64,000 bases of DNA from Thermus albus (GCF_022760855.1 NZ_JAKTNR010000003.1:62001-126000); one strand, 5' to 3'. Positions 30,728 through 37,367 are shown, numbered from the stretch's first letter. Notes: generated by a model not told the origin, from the letters alone. Translations and numbers: made by a program.

Positions 30728-30811
30728 ATGGGCAAAGGCGACCGTCGCACCCGTAGGGGCAAGATCTGGCGGGGCACCTACGGCAAGTACCGTCCGCGCA
30801 AGAAAAAGTAG
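30728..30811 (+). CDS. thx: 30S ribosomal protein Thx
   Basis: A 27-residue, very basic peptide (starts [10 protein letters not shown], ends KYRPRKKK) identical in pattern to Thx, the peptide bound at the top of the Thermus 30S head. AGGAGGAAGAGG precedes the ATG. It is too short for most gene finders. It is cotranscribed with rpsT. Confidence 0.95.
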
Positions 30812-30813
30812 GG

Positions 30814-30842
30814 CTACCCCCCTTGGCGAGGCCAGGGGGTAG
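30814..30842 (+). terminator. Terminator of the rpsT-thx operon
   Basis: CTACCCCC...GGGGGTAG stem continued by GGC/GCC with a small bulge and GAG loop, 2 nt after the thx stop. The downstream T-run is weak (GGTCGTTTGG). Confidence 0.6.
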
Positions 30843-30875
30843 GGTCGTTTGGGGCCCAGGGCCTAGGGACGGCCT

Positions 30876-31586
30876 CTAGGTTCCCTCTTCCCCTTCCATC
30901 TCCCAGGTGAGGTCGCGAAGGAGCCAGCCCCGGCCCGGAGGGGCCAGCTCCCCTGAGGCCAGGGCCTGCACCAGGTAGCGGCGCACCAGGCCCACGGGCA
31001 CCCCCGAGGCGATGACCTCCCCCAGGTTGCGGCTGCCGTCCAGGAGGGCCTGGAGTTGACCGAACTCCTCCAGGGTCTTGCCCTTTTTCCCCTGGTATTT
31101 GATGCGCAGGGCATACCAAGCGTAGCGGCGAAGGGGGTAAAGGTCCCCTTCCCTCACCCCCATATAGGCCCGTTCCATGGCGATGAGGAGGGGGACCCCC
31201 CAGGCCTTGGCGGCGGCCCGCACGCTTTTTCCTCCCTGGAAGACCTCGTAAGGGGGCCTTGGGCGTATGGCCTCCAGGACCCGGCTGGGGGAGTCCACCA
31301 GGGTGCGGAACCGGTCCCACTCGTCGTTCACCCGGGCCCACTCCCCCAAAAGGGCGGAGAAGGGCATCAGGGGTCTATCTGCGGTGGGTGGGGTTACCTG
31401 GAAGCGGAACACCCCTTCTTGGGGATGCAGGGGGAAGCTGAAGAGGGCCTCGAGGCCCTCCCAGTCCAGAATGGCTGCCCCCACCACCTCCCCCCCGGTG
31501 AAGCGCAGGGAAAGGGGTAGGTAACCCACGGAGAACTCCAAGACCCCGGAGCGCCCATGCCCATGGATGAGCTCCAATAGCTCCAC
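30876..31586 (-). CDS. DUF4388 (PatA-like) domain protein
   Basis: The N-terminal region (LVELLELIHGHGRSGVLEFS ... LRFTGGEVVGA) resembles DUF4388, found in PatA-like and GTPase-associated regulators. The rest is alpha-helical and unrecognised. GTG 31586 is the first standard start. However the frame stays open upstream and encodes LEGNLKAIP, the usual first strand of the domain, beginning at a CTG (31616) seven nt after GGGGAGGG. The true protein may start there, overlapping thrB by 16 nt. Confidence 0.65.
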   Translation of the reverse strand: MELLELIHGHGRSGVLEFSVGYLPLSLRFTGGEVVGAAILDWEGLEALFSFPLHPQEGVFRFQVTPPTADRPLMPFSALLGEWARVNDEWDRFRTLVDSPSRVLEAIRPRPPYEVFQGGKSVRAAAKAWGVPLLIAMERAYMGVREGDLYPLRRYAWYALRIKYQGKKGKTLEEFGQLQALLDGSRNLGEVIASGVPVGLVRRYLVQALASGELAPPGRGWLLRDLTWEMEGEEGT

Positions 31587-31600
31587 CAGGGGAATGGCCT

Positions 31601-32479
31601 TCAGGTTTCCTTCCAGAAGTATCCCTCCCCTATCCGCAAGACCAAGGTGCGCCCATCTCCCCGGTAGGCCTCGAGGGCCCGGGCCACCCTTTCTATATCT
31701 TCCTCCTGCGCCAAGGCCGCCAGGGTGGGCCCGGCCCCGCCCACAAAGGCCGCCAGGGCCCCGGCGTCTAGGGCCCCCTTTATGGCTTCTAAAACCCCCG
31801 GCATCAGGTGGGCCCGGTGGGGCTGGTGCAGGCGGTCTTGGCAGGCTTCCCGTAGGGCTTCAAGCCTTCCCGAGTAGAGGGCTGCTGGCCAAAGGGCGCT
31901 TCGGGCCAGGTTGTAGACGGCGTCGGCCAAAGGGATCATCTCCGGTAAGGCCGCCCGGGCCAGGGGGGTGGGCACCTCATAGGGCGGTACCGCCAGCACG
32001 AAAAAGACCCCTTCGGGTCTGGGCAAGGGAATGGCCAGGGGGGGATCGGCTAGGGCCGTCACGAACCCCCCGTATACCGCTGGGGCCACGTTGTCGGGGT
32101 GGCCTTCCAGGATGGCGGCTACCCGGAAAACCCCTTCCCGCCCAAGCCTTCCCCCCGAAAGCCGGTCCGCTAGGGCCACCCCCGCCACCAAGGCGGCGGA
32201 GGAGCTTCCCATCCCCCGGGCTAGGGGGATGGGGTTGAAGGCGCGGATGCTCAGGGGTTCAGGGCGGAGGCCCAAGGCCTCCATCCCCGCCCGGTAACCC
32301 TGATGGATGAGATTGTCCGTGCCCTGCACCCGGCCTTCGCCCTCGTAGGAGAAGGTGTCCTCCTGGCTGGGTTCGGCCTCCACCTCCAGGTAGAGGTCCA
32401 GGGCCACCCCCAAGGCGTCAAACCCCGAGCCCAGGTTGGCCAGGGTGGCGGGAACATAGAGGCGGGCTGAGGATTCCAT
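31601..32479 (-). CDS. thrB: Homoserine kinase
   Basis: 292-residue GHMP kinase: PATLANLGSGFDALG (N-terminal motif), PLARGMGSSSAALVAG (ATP-binding glycine/serine loop, about 85) and FVGGAGPTLAAL (C-terminal motif). It phosphorylates homoserine for threonine synthesis. Its first 36 codons and the whole upstream region are duplicated at 34002-34206, where they are fused to a piece of nnrD. Confidence 0.94.
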   Translation of the reverse strand: MESSARLYVPATLANLGSGFDALGVALDLYLEVEAEPSQEDTFSYEGEGRVQGTDNLIHQGYRAGMEALGLRPEPLSIRAFNPIPLARGMGSSSAALVAGVALADRLSGGRLGREGVFRVAAILEGHPDNVAPAVYGGFVTALADPPLAIPLPRPEGVFFVLAVPPYEVPTPLARAALPEMIPLADAVYNLARSALWPAALYSGRLEALREACQDRLHQPHRAHLMPGVLEAIKGALDAGALAAFVGGAGPTLAALAQEEDIERVARALEAYRGDGRTLVLRIGEGYFWKET

Positions 32480-32493
32480 ACGTCCTACACCGC

Positions 32494-32520
32494 CCCCAGA
32501 ATACCAGGAGCTTTCTGGGG
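32494..32520. promoter_or_regulatory. Inverted repeat in the thrB/cassette intergenic region
   Basis: CCCCAGA - 13 nt - TCTGGGG, immediately upstream of the cassette -35 box and overlapping a TATTCT element that could serve thrB. It is preserved exactly in the second copy at 34123-34149. It is a candidate operator for both directions. Confidence 0.5.
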
Positions 32521-32522
32521 TC

Positions 32523-32551
32523 TTGACAAGAAGAAGAAGAAGCCCTATCTT
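32523..32551 (+). promoter_or_regulatory. Cassette 1 promoter, 17-bp spacer with GAA repeats
   Basis: TTGACA (32523-32528), a 17-bp spacer consisting of an AGA/GAA tract plus CCC, then TATCTT (32546-32551). It drives the cysteine-rich protein gene at 32570. The optimum spacing suggests an active promoter. Confidence 0.7.
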
Positions 32552-32569
32552 AGGGGTGAAGGTGGTGCA

Positions 32570-32947
32570 ATGAAAGCAGCAATCTTAGGAGGGCTTCTGC
32601 TCCTAACCTTGGGTTTGCCTGTGGCTTTCGGGCGGGAAACACCTTTGTACCAGGCCGGAGTTTCCCAGGCATCCTGCGAGGCGCTAACCACGTCCGAGAG
32701 CTTCCGTCCGGACTCTGGGGGCGCATTCGTTCCTCTTTGTGGGCCCGAAGCATGCTTAGATCCGGGAAACGGAAGCGGTGGGGGCGGTGGAGGTGGGAGC
32801 AACCCTATCTGTTCCATCGTTTGCCGGCTTGTATGCGTTCCTGTCCAGCAAATCGTTTGCACCCCTGTCCCTCCCCTTTGGCAACCCGCTTGTAGGGTGA
32901 TTGTTTATAATGAGTGCCGTGAGGTGTGTGAGATGCAGTGCAGGTGA
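32570..32947 (+). CDS. Secreted cysteine-rich poly-Gly-linker protein, copy 1
   Basis: 125 residues. Signal peptide (AAILGGLLLLTLGLPVAFG), a variable region with one cysteine, the motif CGPEACLDPG, a run of glycines (GNGSGGGGGGGS), then a C-terminal domain with eight cysteines spaced C3C3C7C10C7C3C3C and ending CR. The 124-residue paralogue at 34202 has the same plan with C3C3C7C8C7C3C3C. I recognise no known family. The twin CX3C runs suggest an alpha-hairpin held by disulfides, or metal binding outside the membrane. The stop is 15 nt before a membrane protein gene. Confidence 0.75.
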   Translation: MKAAILGGLLLLTLGLPVAFGRETPLYQAGVSQASCEALTTSESFRPDSGGAFVPLCGPEACLDPGNGSGGGGGGGSNPICSIVCRLVCVPVQQIVCTPVPPLWQPACRVIVYNECREVCEMQCR

Positions 32948-32961
32948 AGGGGGGTGTTGGG

Positions 32962-33318
32962 ATGGCCTTTCGGAACCGAGAAGTCCCAAAAAGACTCCTC
33001 TCATTTGGGCTATTTGTGATTTTCACGGTTCTTGCGTTTCTTCTTGAACAGAAGGGCATTTGGGGTGGGTTGCAGCTGCTGTTGGGCTTGGGTGCGATTT
33101 TGGCCTTCTACCTGGGCTTGGGTAAGGGCGTGGTCCTTAACCTCCCGAAAGCCTTGGTCTTCTCCCTCTTTGCCGTAATTCTCTTTTACCTCTTCCTTGA
33201 TTTGGTATTTCCTGGGACTTTTGCCCGTCGCCTGGGCGATATGGCCGTGGAGCCCTACGCTATAGGGGTCGTCTTGGCCCTGCTTCTTTTTCGCCCAGGG
33301 CGTGTTTCGAGTGTGTGA
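32962..33318 (+). CDS. Small four-helix membrane protein, cassette 1
   Basis: 118 residues, about four hydrophobic helices (LLSFGLFVIFTVLAFLL, LLLGLGAILAFYLGLG, ALVFSLFAVILFYLFLDLVF, YAIGVVLALLLF). ATG 32962 has AAGGGGGG upstream. Its helix order and loop pattern match the 122-residue membrane protein of cassette 2, and its C-terminal sequence matches a gene remnant at 33784. Partner of the cysteine-rich protein by context; function unknown. Confidence 0.7.
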   Translation: MAFRNREVPKRLLSFGLFVIFTVLAFLLEQKGIWGGLQLLLGLGAILAFYLGLGKGVVLNLPKALVFSLFAVILFYLFLDLVFPGTFARRLGDMAVEPYAIGVVLALLLFRPGRVSSV

Positions 33319-33511
33319 GACTATAACGGTCAACGATTGCGTGTGGCGATGGGTTTGCGCAGCCTTTGCTGCGACATGTGTTTATTGGACCACAGATCCC
33401 AGGGGAAAGGCGGTCTGTGCATTAACAGCCTTTGTGTGCACTGCCTATGACTGGCAGCAAGTTTGCACCCCGAGGCAGGAGGAGAGATGCCAAACGTATT
33501 GCGTTCGCTAA
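33302..33511 (+). CDS. Cysteine-rich small protein without signal peptide
   Basis: 69 residues with nine cysteines and many tryptophans (CVWRWVCAAFAATCVYW), ending CQTYCVR, similar to the CR ends of the two longer paralogues but with other spacing and no signal or glycine linker. The GTG starts at 33302 or 33311 overlap the end of the membrane protein gene, so it may be translationally coupled or be a decayed 3' part of a third cysteine-rich gene. Confidence 0.45.
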   Translation: MFRVCETITVNDCVWRWVCAAFAATCVYWTTDPRGKAVCALTAFVCTAYDWQQVCTPRQEERCQTYCVR

Positions 33512-33753
33512 GCGAAAGGTTTCGGACTTTGGTAGACATTGCTTTCTACTCTTCTTTAGCAGCGCTGCAATTTAAGCTGTGGCTCTCCGTTTTTGATGAT
33601 CTTTTTCGCAATGAGAGGCTTGAAACCGGGGACGTTTTCGTGGTGTTTTGCCTCCTCCTGACCCTCTGGTTTGCCTATAGGCGCATAGGCCTACCTTATG
33701 CCAGCGCTCTTCTCGGAATGATCTGGGCTGCCTATCTTCAATCCGGGCACTGA
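33487..33753 (+). CDS. Small membrane protein
   Basis: 88 residues with two or three hydrophobic segments (FVVFCLLLTLWFAYRRIG, YASALLGMIWAAYL). ATG 33487 has GGAGGAG directly upstream and overlaps the end of the cysteine-rich gene by 25 nt. No recognised family. It belongs to the same cassette. Confidence 0.6.
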   Translation: MPNVLRSLSERFRTLVDIAFYSSLAALQFKLWLSVFDDLFRNERLETGDVFVVFCLLLTLWFAYRRIGLPYASALLGMIWAAYLQSGH

Positions 33754-33783
33754 TAAGGCAGGAAGCTGCCTTCAAAGATCGTT

Positions 33784-33903
33784 TCTTCTGGGGCTTTAGC
33801 TCGCTGGGCGGGCTATTTGGCCGCAGAGCCCTTCTCTGCTGGTGTCCTATTGGCCCTGCTCCTTTTTAGCCCGGTACGCCGGCCGAGGATGCCGCAAGGG
33901 TGA
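33784..33903 (+). pseudogene. Remnant of a cassette membrane-protein gene (3' end)
   Basis: Without a start codon, the frame encodes ARWAGYLAAEPFSAGVLLAL then LLF, which matches the C-terminus of the membrane protein at 32962-33318 (ARRLGDMAVEPYAIGVVLAL then LLF). It ends at TGA 33901-33903. It shows that a further copy of the membrane gene once lay here. Confidence 0.6.
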
Positions 33904-33913
33904 GGAGGACGGA

Positions 33914-34108
33914 CTAGCGCAGGAGGAAGGCTGGGGGCACCCTCCCTTCCTGGAGGAGCCGCCTCGCCCGGGGAAGAGCCTCCGCCACCTCCCGGGCGGG
34001 CTCGGCCTCCACCTCCAGGTAGAGGTCCAGGGCCACCCCCAAGGCGTCAAACCCCGAGCCCAGGTTGGCCAGGGTGGCGGGGACATAGAGGCGGGTTGGG
34101 TGATCCAT
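33914..34108 (-). pseudogene. Chimeric fragment: thrB 5' end fused to nnrD 3' end
   Basis: A 64-codon open frame. Residues 1-36 copy the N-terminus of homoserine kinase (RLYVPATLANLGSGFDALG). Residues 37 onwards copy the C-terminus of the NAD(P)HX dehydratase (AREVAEALPRARRLL). The junction lies near 34000. It has no full domain of either enzyme. It is the joint of a tandem duplication of the thrB-nnrD intergenic cassette. Confidence 0.8.
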
Positions 34109-34206
34109 ACGTCCTACACCGCCCCCAGAATACCAGGAGCTTTCTGGGGTCTTGACAAGAAGAAGAAGAAGAAGCCCTATCTTAGGGGTGAAGGTGGTGC
34201 AATGAA
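34002..34206. repeat. Direct repeat, copy 2
   Basis: Near-identical to 32373-32574, including the thrB start region, the CCCCAGA inverted repeat, TTGACA and TATCTT boxes and the start of the cysteine-rich gene. It carries one additional GAA unit. Confidence 0.9.
34152..34183 (+). promoter_or_regulatory. Cassette 2 promoter, 20-bp spacer with GAA repeats
   Basis: TTGACA (34152-34157) and TATCTT (34178-34183) are identical to cassette 1, but the AGA/GAA tract is one unit longer and the spacer is 20 bp. Such spacing is normally poor for a sigma-A promoter, so this copy may be weak or off in this isolate. Confidence 0.65.
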
Positions 34207-34576
34207 GCTGGCCACGCTAGGAGGGCTTGTGTTTATGGTCTTGGGTTTGCCGGTGGCCATGGCTCAGGCCATGCCCTTCCCTCAAGAAGGGCCTTCTTGC
34301 CCATTGCCGGGCGATGAGATGGTGAAACCTTTTGAGAAAGCGGGGGTGGAGGAGCAGGTTTCGCCCCTCAGCTGTGGCGCCCAGCCTTGTCTGGATCCGG
34401 GGGATGGCGGGGGTGGCGGAGGTGGATCAAGCCTCAATCCTGTCTGCTTCCTTGTCTGTCGACAGGTTTGCCGACCGGTTGTTGAGTATGCTTGTAGGCG
34501 CGTTGGGGGTGCGTGGTCTTGCGAGGCCGTTTCGCGAATTGTTTGTACCGAGGTTTGCCAAAATGTTTGTAGGTAG
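34202..34576 (+). CDS. Secreted cysteine-rich poly-Gly-linker protein, copy 2
   Basis: 124 residues. Signal peptide (LATLGGLVFMVLGLPVAMA), one cysteine in the variable region, CGAQPCLDPG, glycine run (GDGGGGGGGSS), and the eight-cysteine domain C3C3C7C8C7C3C3C ending CR. All eleven cysteine positions correspond to copy 1, although the sequence between them has diverged, which suggests selection on the cysteine framework. It is followed 11 nt later by its membrane partner. Confidence 0.75.
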   Translation: MKLATLGGLVFMVLGLPVAMAQAMPFPQEGPSCPLPGDEMVKPFEKAGVEEQVSPLSCGAQPCLDPGDGGGGGGGSSLNPVCFLVCRQVCRPVVEYACRRVGGAWSCEAVSRIVCTEVCQNVCR

Positions 34577-34587
34577 GAGGTGCTGCT

Positions 34588-34956
34588 ATGGATAGATTTC
34601 AAAGGCTTTGGGGTCTTGCAAAGAGAACGCTAGCCTTGGGCATTTCTGTTGGGCTAGGGCTCTTAGCCCTCCGGTTTGAGGGTGTCCTCGGACCCGCTAC
34701 CTTTGCCCTTGGGGTTATCTCCGGGGCCCTGTTGGACTATGTCTCCCTTGGGCAGGTGCGCTTAACGAACAGGAAAGAAGTGGTGGCTCTCCTAGCAGCC
34801 ACTTTGGCGGTTGGTTATTTCGTTGAGCTGGTTAGCCCGGGGTACTGGACCCGTTTCCTTCAAGGACCCGCCGGTACCCCGTATTTTTTGGGGCTTTTCC
34901 TGGGCGAGCTCCTTTTCTACTCATATAGCAAGGCCGAGGGTAAGGTTATCCGCTGA
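34588..34956 (+). CDS. Small four-helix membrane protein, cassette 2
   Basis: 122 residues, about four membrane helices (TLALGISVGLGLLALRF, TFALGVISGALLDYVSLG, VVALLAATLAVGYFVELV, YFLGLFLGELLFYSY). GGAGG lies 7 nt before the ATG. The layout matches the membrane protein of cassette 1, and short stretches around helices 1, 3 and 4 resemble each other. Function unknown. Confidence 0.7.
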   Translation: MDRFQRLWGLAKRTLALGISVGLGLLALRFEGVLGPATFALGVISGALLDYVSLGQVRLTNRKEVVALLAATLAVGYFVELVSPGYWTRFLQGPAGTPYFLGLFLGELLFYSYSKAEGKVIR

Positions 34957-34976
34957 ATGAGGGCAGGAGGAGGCGC

Positions 34977-36437
34977 TCATACCCGGGAAAAGGGCCAGGG
35001 CGCCTGCCCTCCTTCCAAAAGCCTCCGCGCCCGGGGAAGAGCCTCCGCCACCTCCCGGGCGAGGAGCCCCACCCCCTTTTCCCCGGCCCGGAGGTCCCCG
35101 GCCAGGCCGTGGAGATAGACCCCAAGCCGTGCCGCGTCAAAAGGCCTAAGCCCCGCCGCCAGCAGGGCGGCGATGGCGCCTGCCAGCACGTCCCCCGTCC
35201 CCCCCGTGGCCAGGGCGGGGTTGCCCGTGGAGTTCAGGGAAAGCCGCCCGCCTTCCGCCACCACCGTAGGGTTCCCCTTGAGGACCACGGTGAGCCCTGT
35301 CCGCTCCGCCAGGGCCCGGGCCGCCCCCAGGGGGTCCTTCGCCACCTCCTCGGGAGAAGCCCCAAGGAGCCTCCCCGCCTCCCCCGCATGGGGGGTGAGG
35401 ACGGCGGGGACGCCCGCCTTCCGGTAGGCCTCGGCCACCTCGAGGTGAAGGGCGTCGGCGTCCAAGACGGTGGGGAGACGGGCCTTTAGGGCCTCTAGCG
35501 CCCACTCCCTGCCCCAGGGCCCCCCGCCCATGCCCACCGCCAGGGCCTCCACCCGCATGGACGGCAAGGCAGGCGCCTGGACAGGGTGGAAGACCGCCTC
35601 GAGGGGCTCTAAGGGTGTGCCCTCAGGGGCCACCAGGTGCACCAGCCCCGCCCCCATGCGGTAGGCCCCCAGGGCGGCCAGCACCGGGGCCCCAGCGTAG
35701 CGGAGGCCTTCGCCACGAAAGCCCCCCAGGATTCCCACCCGGCCCACGCTGCCCTTGTGGGCCGTGAGGGGGCGCTTGGGCAGGAGGGGAAGAAGCCCCT
35801 CTGGGGTAGCGATCTCGGGGAGGTCCTCCCGCTCTAGGAGGGCTTTAGGGAGGCCGATATTCGCCAGGAAGAGTTGCCCGCAGGCCTCTCGCTTGAGGAA
35901 ATGGGGGGGTTTGAAGGCGGCGAAGGTCACGGTGGCCGTGGCCCGCACATGGGGGAAGAAGGGAAGCCCCGAGGGCAGGTCCAGGGCCAGGATGGGAAGC
36001 CCAGAGGCGTTCATCCTGTCCACCAGGCCGCCATAGAAGCCTTCCAGGGGCCCTTTCAGCCCGGTGCCGAAGAGGGCATCCACCAGAACCTCCTCCCGGT
36101 TCCAAAGGGCCTCCTCGAGGGGGCGGATCTCTAGCCCCTGGGCCAGAAGGGCTTGCCGTGCGGAGAGGGCATCCCCCCCTTGGCCTTCCGCCGCATAGAC
36201 CCGCACCGGTACCCCCTCTAGAAAGAGGTGCCGGGCCAGGACCAGCCCGTCCCCGCCGTTATTGCCTTTGCCGGCCAGGACCACGGCGGGCCGGTTTCCA
36301 AAAAGCTTCCGGTAGACCCATGCCGCCTTCATCCCCGCCCACTCCATGAGGAGGAGGGAGGGGTAGCCCATCTCCACCGCCTTCCCGTCGGCTTCCCGCA
36401 TGGCCTCGGGGGTGAAGAGCCTCAAGGGGGTGGCCAT
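34977..36437 (-). CDS. nnr: Bifunctional NAD(P)H-hydrate epimerase / ADP-dependent dehydratase
   Basis: 486 residues. The N-terminal YjeF_N epimerase domain has GKGNNGGDGLVLARHL (about 57-72) and DALFGTGLKGP. The C-terminal ribokinase-like dehydratase has PHAGEAGRLLG and the catalytic GNPALATGGTGDVLAG. It repairs damaged NAD(P)H hydrates. ATG 36437 lies 7 nt after TATTCT (leaderless). The 3' end is copied at 33965-33998 (34 bp identical to 35028-35061). Confidence 0.93.
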   Translation of the reverse strand: MATPLRLFTPEAMREADGKAVEMGYPSLLLMEWAGMKAAWVYRKLFGNRPAVVLAGKGNNGGDGLVLARHLFLEGVPVRVYAAEGQGGDALSARQALLAQGLEIRPLEEALWNREEVLVDALFGTGLKGPLEGFYGGLVDRMNASGLPILALDLPSGLPFFPHVRATATVTFAAFKPPHFLKREACGQLFLANIGLPKALLEREDLPEIATPEGLLPLLPKRPLTAHKGSVGRVGILGGFRGEGLRYAGAPVLAALGAYRMGAGLVHLVAPEGTPLEPLEAVFHPVQAPALPSMRVEALAVGMGGGPWGREWALEALKARLPTVLDADALHLEVAEAYRKAGVPAVLTPHAGEAGRLLGASPEEVAKDPLGAARALAERTGLTVVLKGNPTVVAEGGRLSLNSTGNPALATGGTGDVLAGAIAALLAAGLRPFDAARLGVYLHGLAGDLRAGEKGVGLLAREVAEALPRARRLLEGGQAPWPFSRV

Positions 36438-36443
36438 GGCTTC

Positions 36444-36450
36444 TAGAATA
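36444..36450. promoter_or_regulatory. Overlapping divergent -10 elements (nnr / sirtuin gene)
   Basis: TAGAAT on the + strand (36444-36449) and TATTCT on the - strand (36450-36445) overlap by five bases. The minus element ends 7 nt before the nnr ATG. The plus transcript would have a short leader with GGAGGGG before the sirtuin ATG. Confidence 0.55.
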
Positions 36451-36470
36451 CTCCTGGAGGGGAAGGCCCC

Positions 36471-37226
36471 ATGGAACTACGGCAGGCCCAGTCCAGGCTC
36501 AAGAAGGCCCAAAGGGTAGCGGTCCTGACGGGGGCGGGCATCTCCAAGCCTTCCGGCATCCCCACCTTCCGCGACGCCGAGGGGCTTTGGAAGGAGTTCA
36601 ACCCCCTGGACTACGCCACCCCGGAGGCCTACGCCAGGAACCCGCAAAAGGTCTGGGAGTGGTACGCCTGGCGCATCGCTAAGGTGCGGGAGGCCAAACC
36701 CAACCCTGCCCACCTGGCCCTGGTGCGCCTCGAGGAGGAGGTCCTGGCGCGGGGTGGGGCCTTTCTCCTGGTCACCCAGAACGTGGATGGCCTCCACAGC
36801 CTGGCGGGAAGCCATAACCTGGTGGAGCTTCACGGCAACATCCTTAGGGCCCGGTGCGAGGCCTGCGGGCACAGATTCCCCCTTCCCGACCCCTTTACCC
36901 CTCCTCCCTTCTGCCCCCTTTGCGGGCGTAGGGCCCGGCCCGACGTGGTTTGGTTTGGGGAGCTTCTGCCGGAAGGGGCCTGGGAAAGGGCGCAGGAGGC
37001 CTTTTCCCAGGCGGATGTGGCTCTGGTGGTGGGCACCAGCGCCGAGGTGGAGCCCGCCGCCTCCTTGGGCCGCATCGCCTATGTTGGTGGGGCCTACCTG
37101 ATAGAGATTAACCCCGAGCCCACCCCCCTTACCCCCTTGGCCCACCTCTCCCTAAGGATGGGGGCCGTGGAGGGCTTAGGGGCGCTTTTGGCCCAGGACG
37201 GCCCAGATCCTTCGGCCTCTGGCTGA
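36471..37226 (+). CDS. cobB: Sir2-family NAD-dependent protein deacylase
   Basis: 251 residues: GAGISKPSGIPTFRD (NAD-binding), TQNVDGLH, the catalytic histidine in LHGN, and a zinc site with CEAC and CPLC. It lacks the Tyr-x-x-Arg motif of desuccinylases in an obvious form, so deacetylation is the more likely activity. GGAGGGG precedes the ATG. Divergent from nnr. Linking NAD repair with NAD use is suggestive but may be chance. Confidence 0.9.
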   Translation: MELRQAQSRLKKAQRVAVLTGAGISKPSGIPTFRDAEGLWKEFNPLDYATPEAYARNPQKVWEWYAWRIAKVREAKPNPAHLALVRLEEEVLARGGAFLLVTQNVDGLHSLAGSHNLVELHGNILRARCEACGHRFPLPDPFTPPPFCPLCGRRARPDVVWFGELLPEGAWERAQEAFSQADVALVVGTSAEVEPAASLGRIAYVGGAYLIEINPEPTPLTPLAHLSLRMGAVEGLGALLAQDGPDPSASG

Positions 37227-37343
37227 TCCTGCCACCTTAAGCCGGGCTGGGGTGGTGCTCCTCCTCAGGGTGGGGGCCCCGAGGTCTTGGCCGATGTGGT
37301 GCGCTTCTTTTGGGTTGGACCTCGGATGTGCTGGGGGCCTCGA

Positions 37344-37366
37344 GGCGGCCCTCACCCCTGGCCGCC
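37344..37366. terminator. Bidirectional terminator between the sirtuin gene and der
   Basis: GGCGGCC - 9 nt - GGCCGCC, followed by TTTA on the + strand and starting 1 nt after the der stop on the - strand. Nothing else is visible in the 37227-37367 gap. Confidence 0.5.
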
Positions 37367-37367
37367 T

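Larger units (their letters stand above)
32373..32574. repeat. Direct repeat, copy 1 (thrB 5' end plus cassette promoter)
   Basis: About 202 bp nearly identical to 34002-34206: the first codons of thrB, the divergent intergenic region and the first codon of the cysteine-rich protein gene. Differences are a few substitutions around the thrB start and one GAA unit in the promoter spacer (four here, five in copy 2). Confidence 0.9.

Noticed and set aside
32529-32545. GAA tract read as part of a CRISPR or other array
   Set aside because: It is a short trinucleotide run inside a promoter with no spacers. No CRISPR array was seen anywhere in the window.
37227-37343. Possible gene in the gap after the sirtuin gene
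   Set aside because: Frames across it are continuations from neighbouring genes without start signals or motifs.
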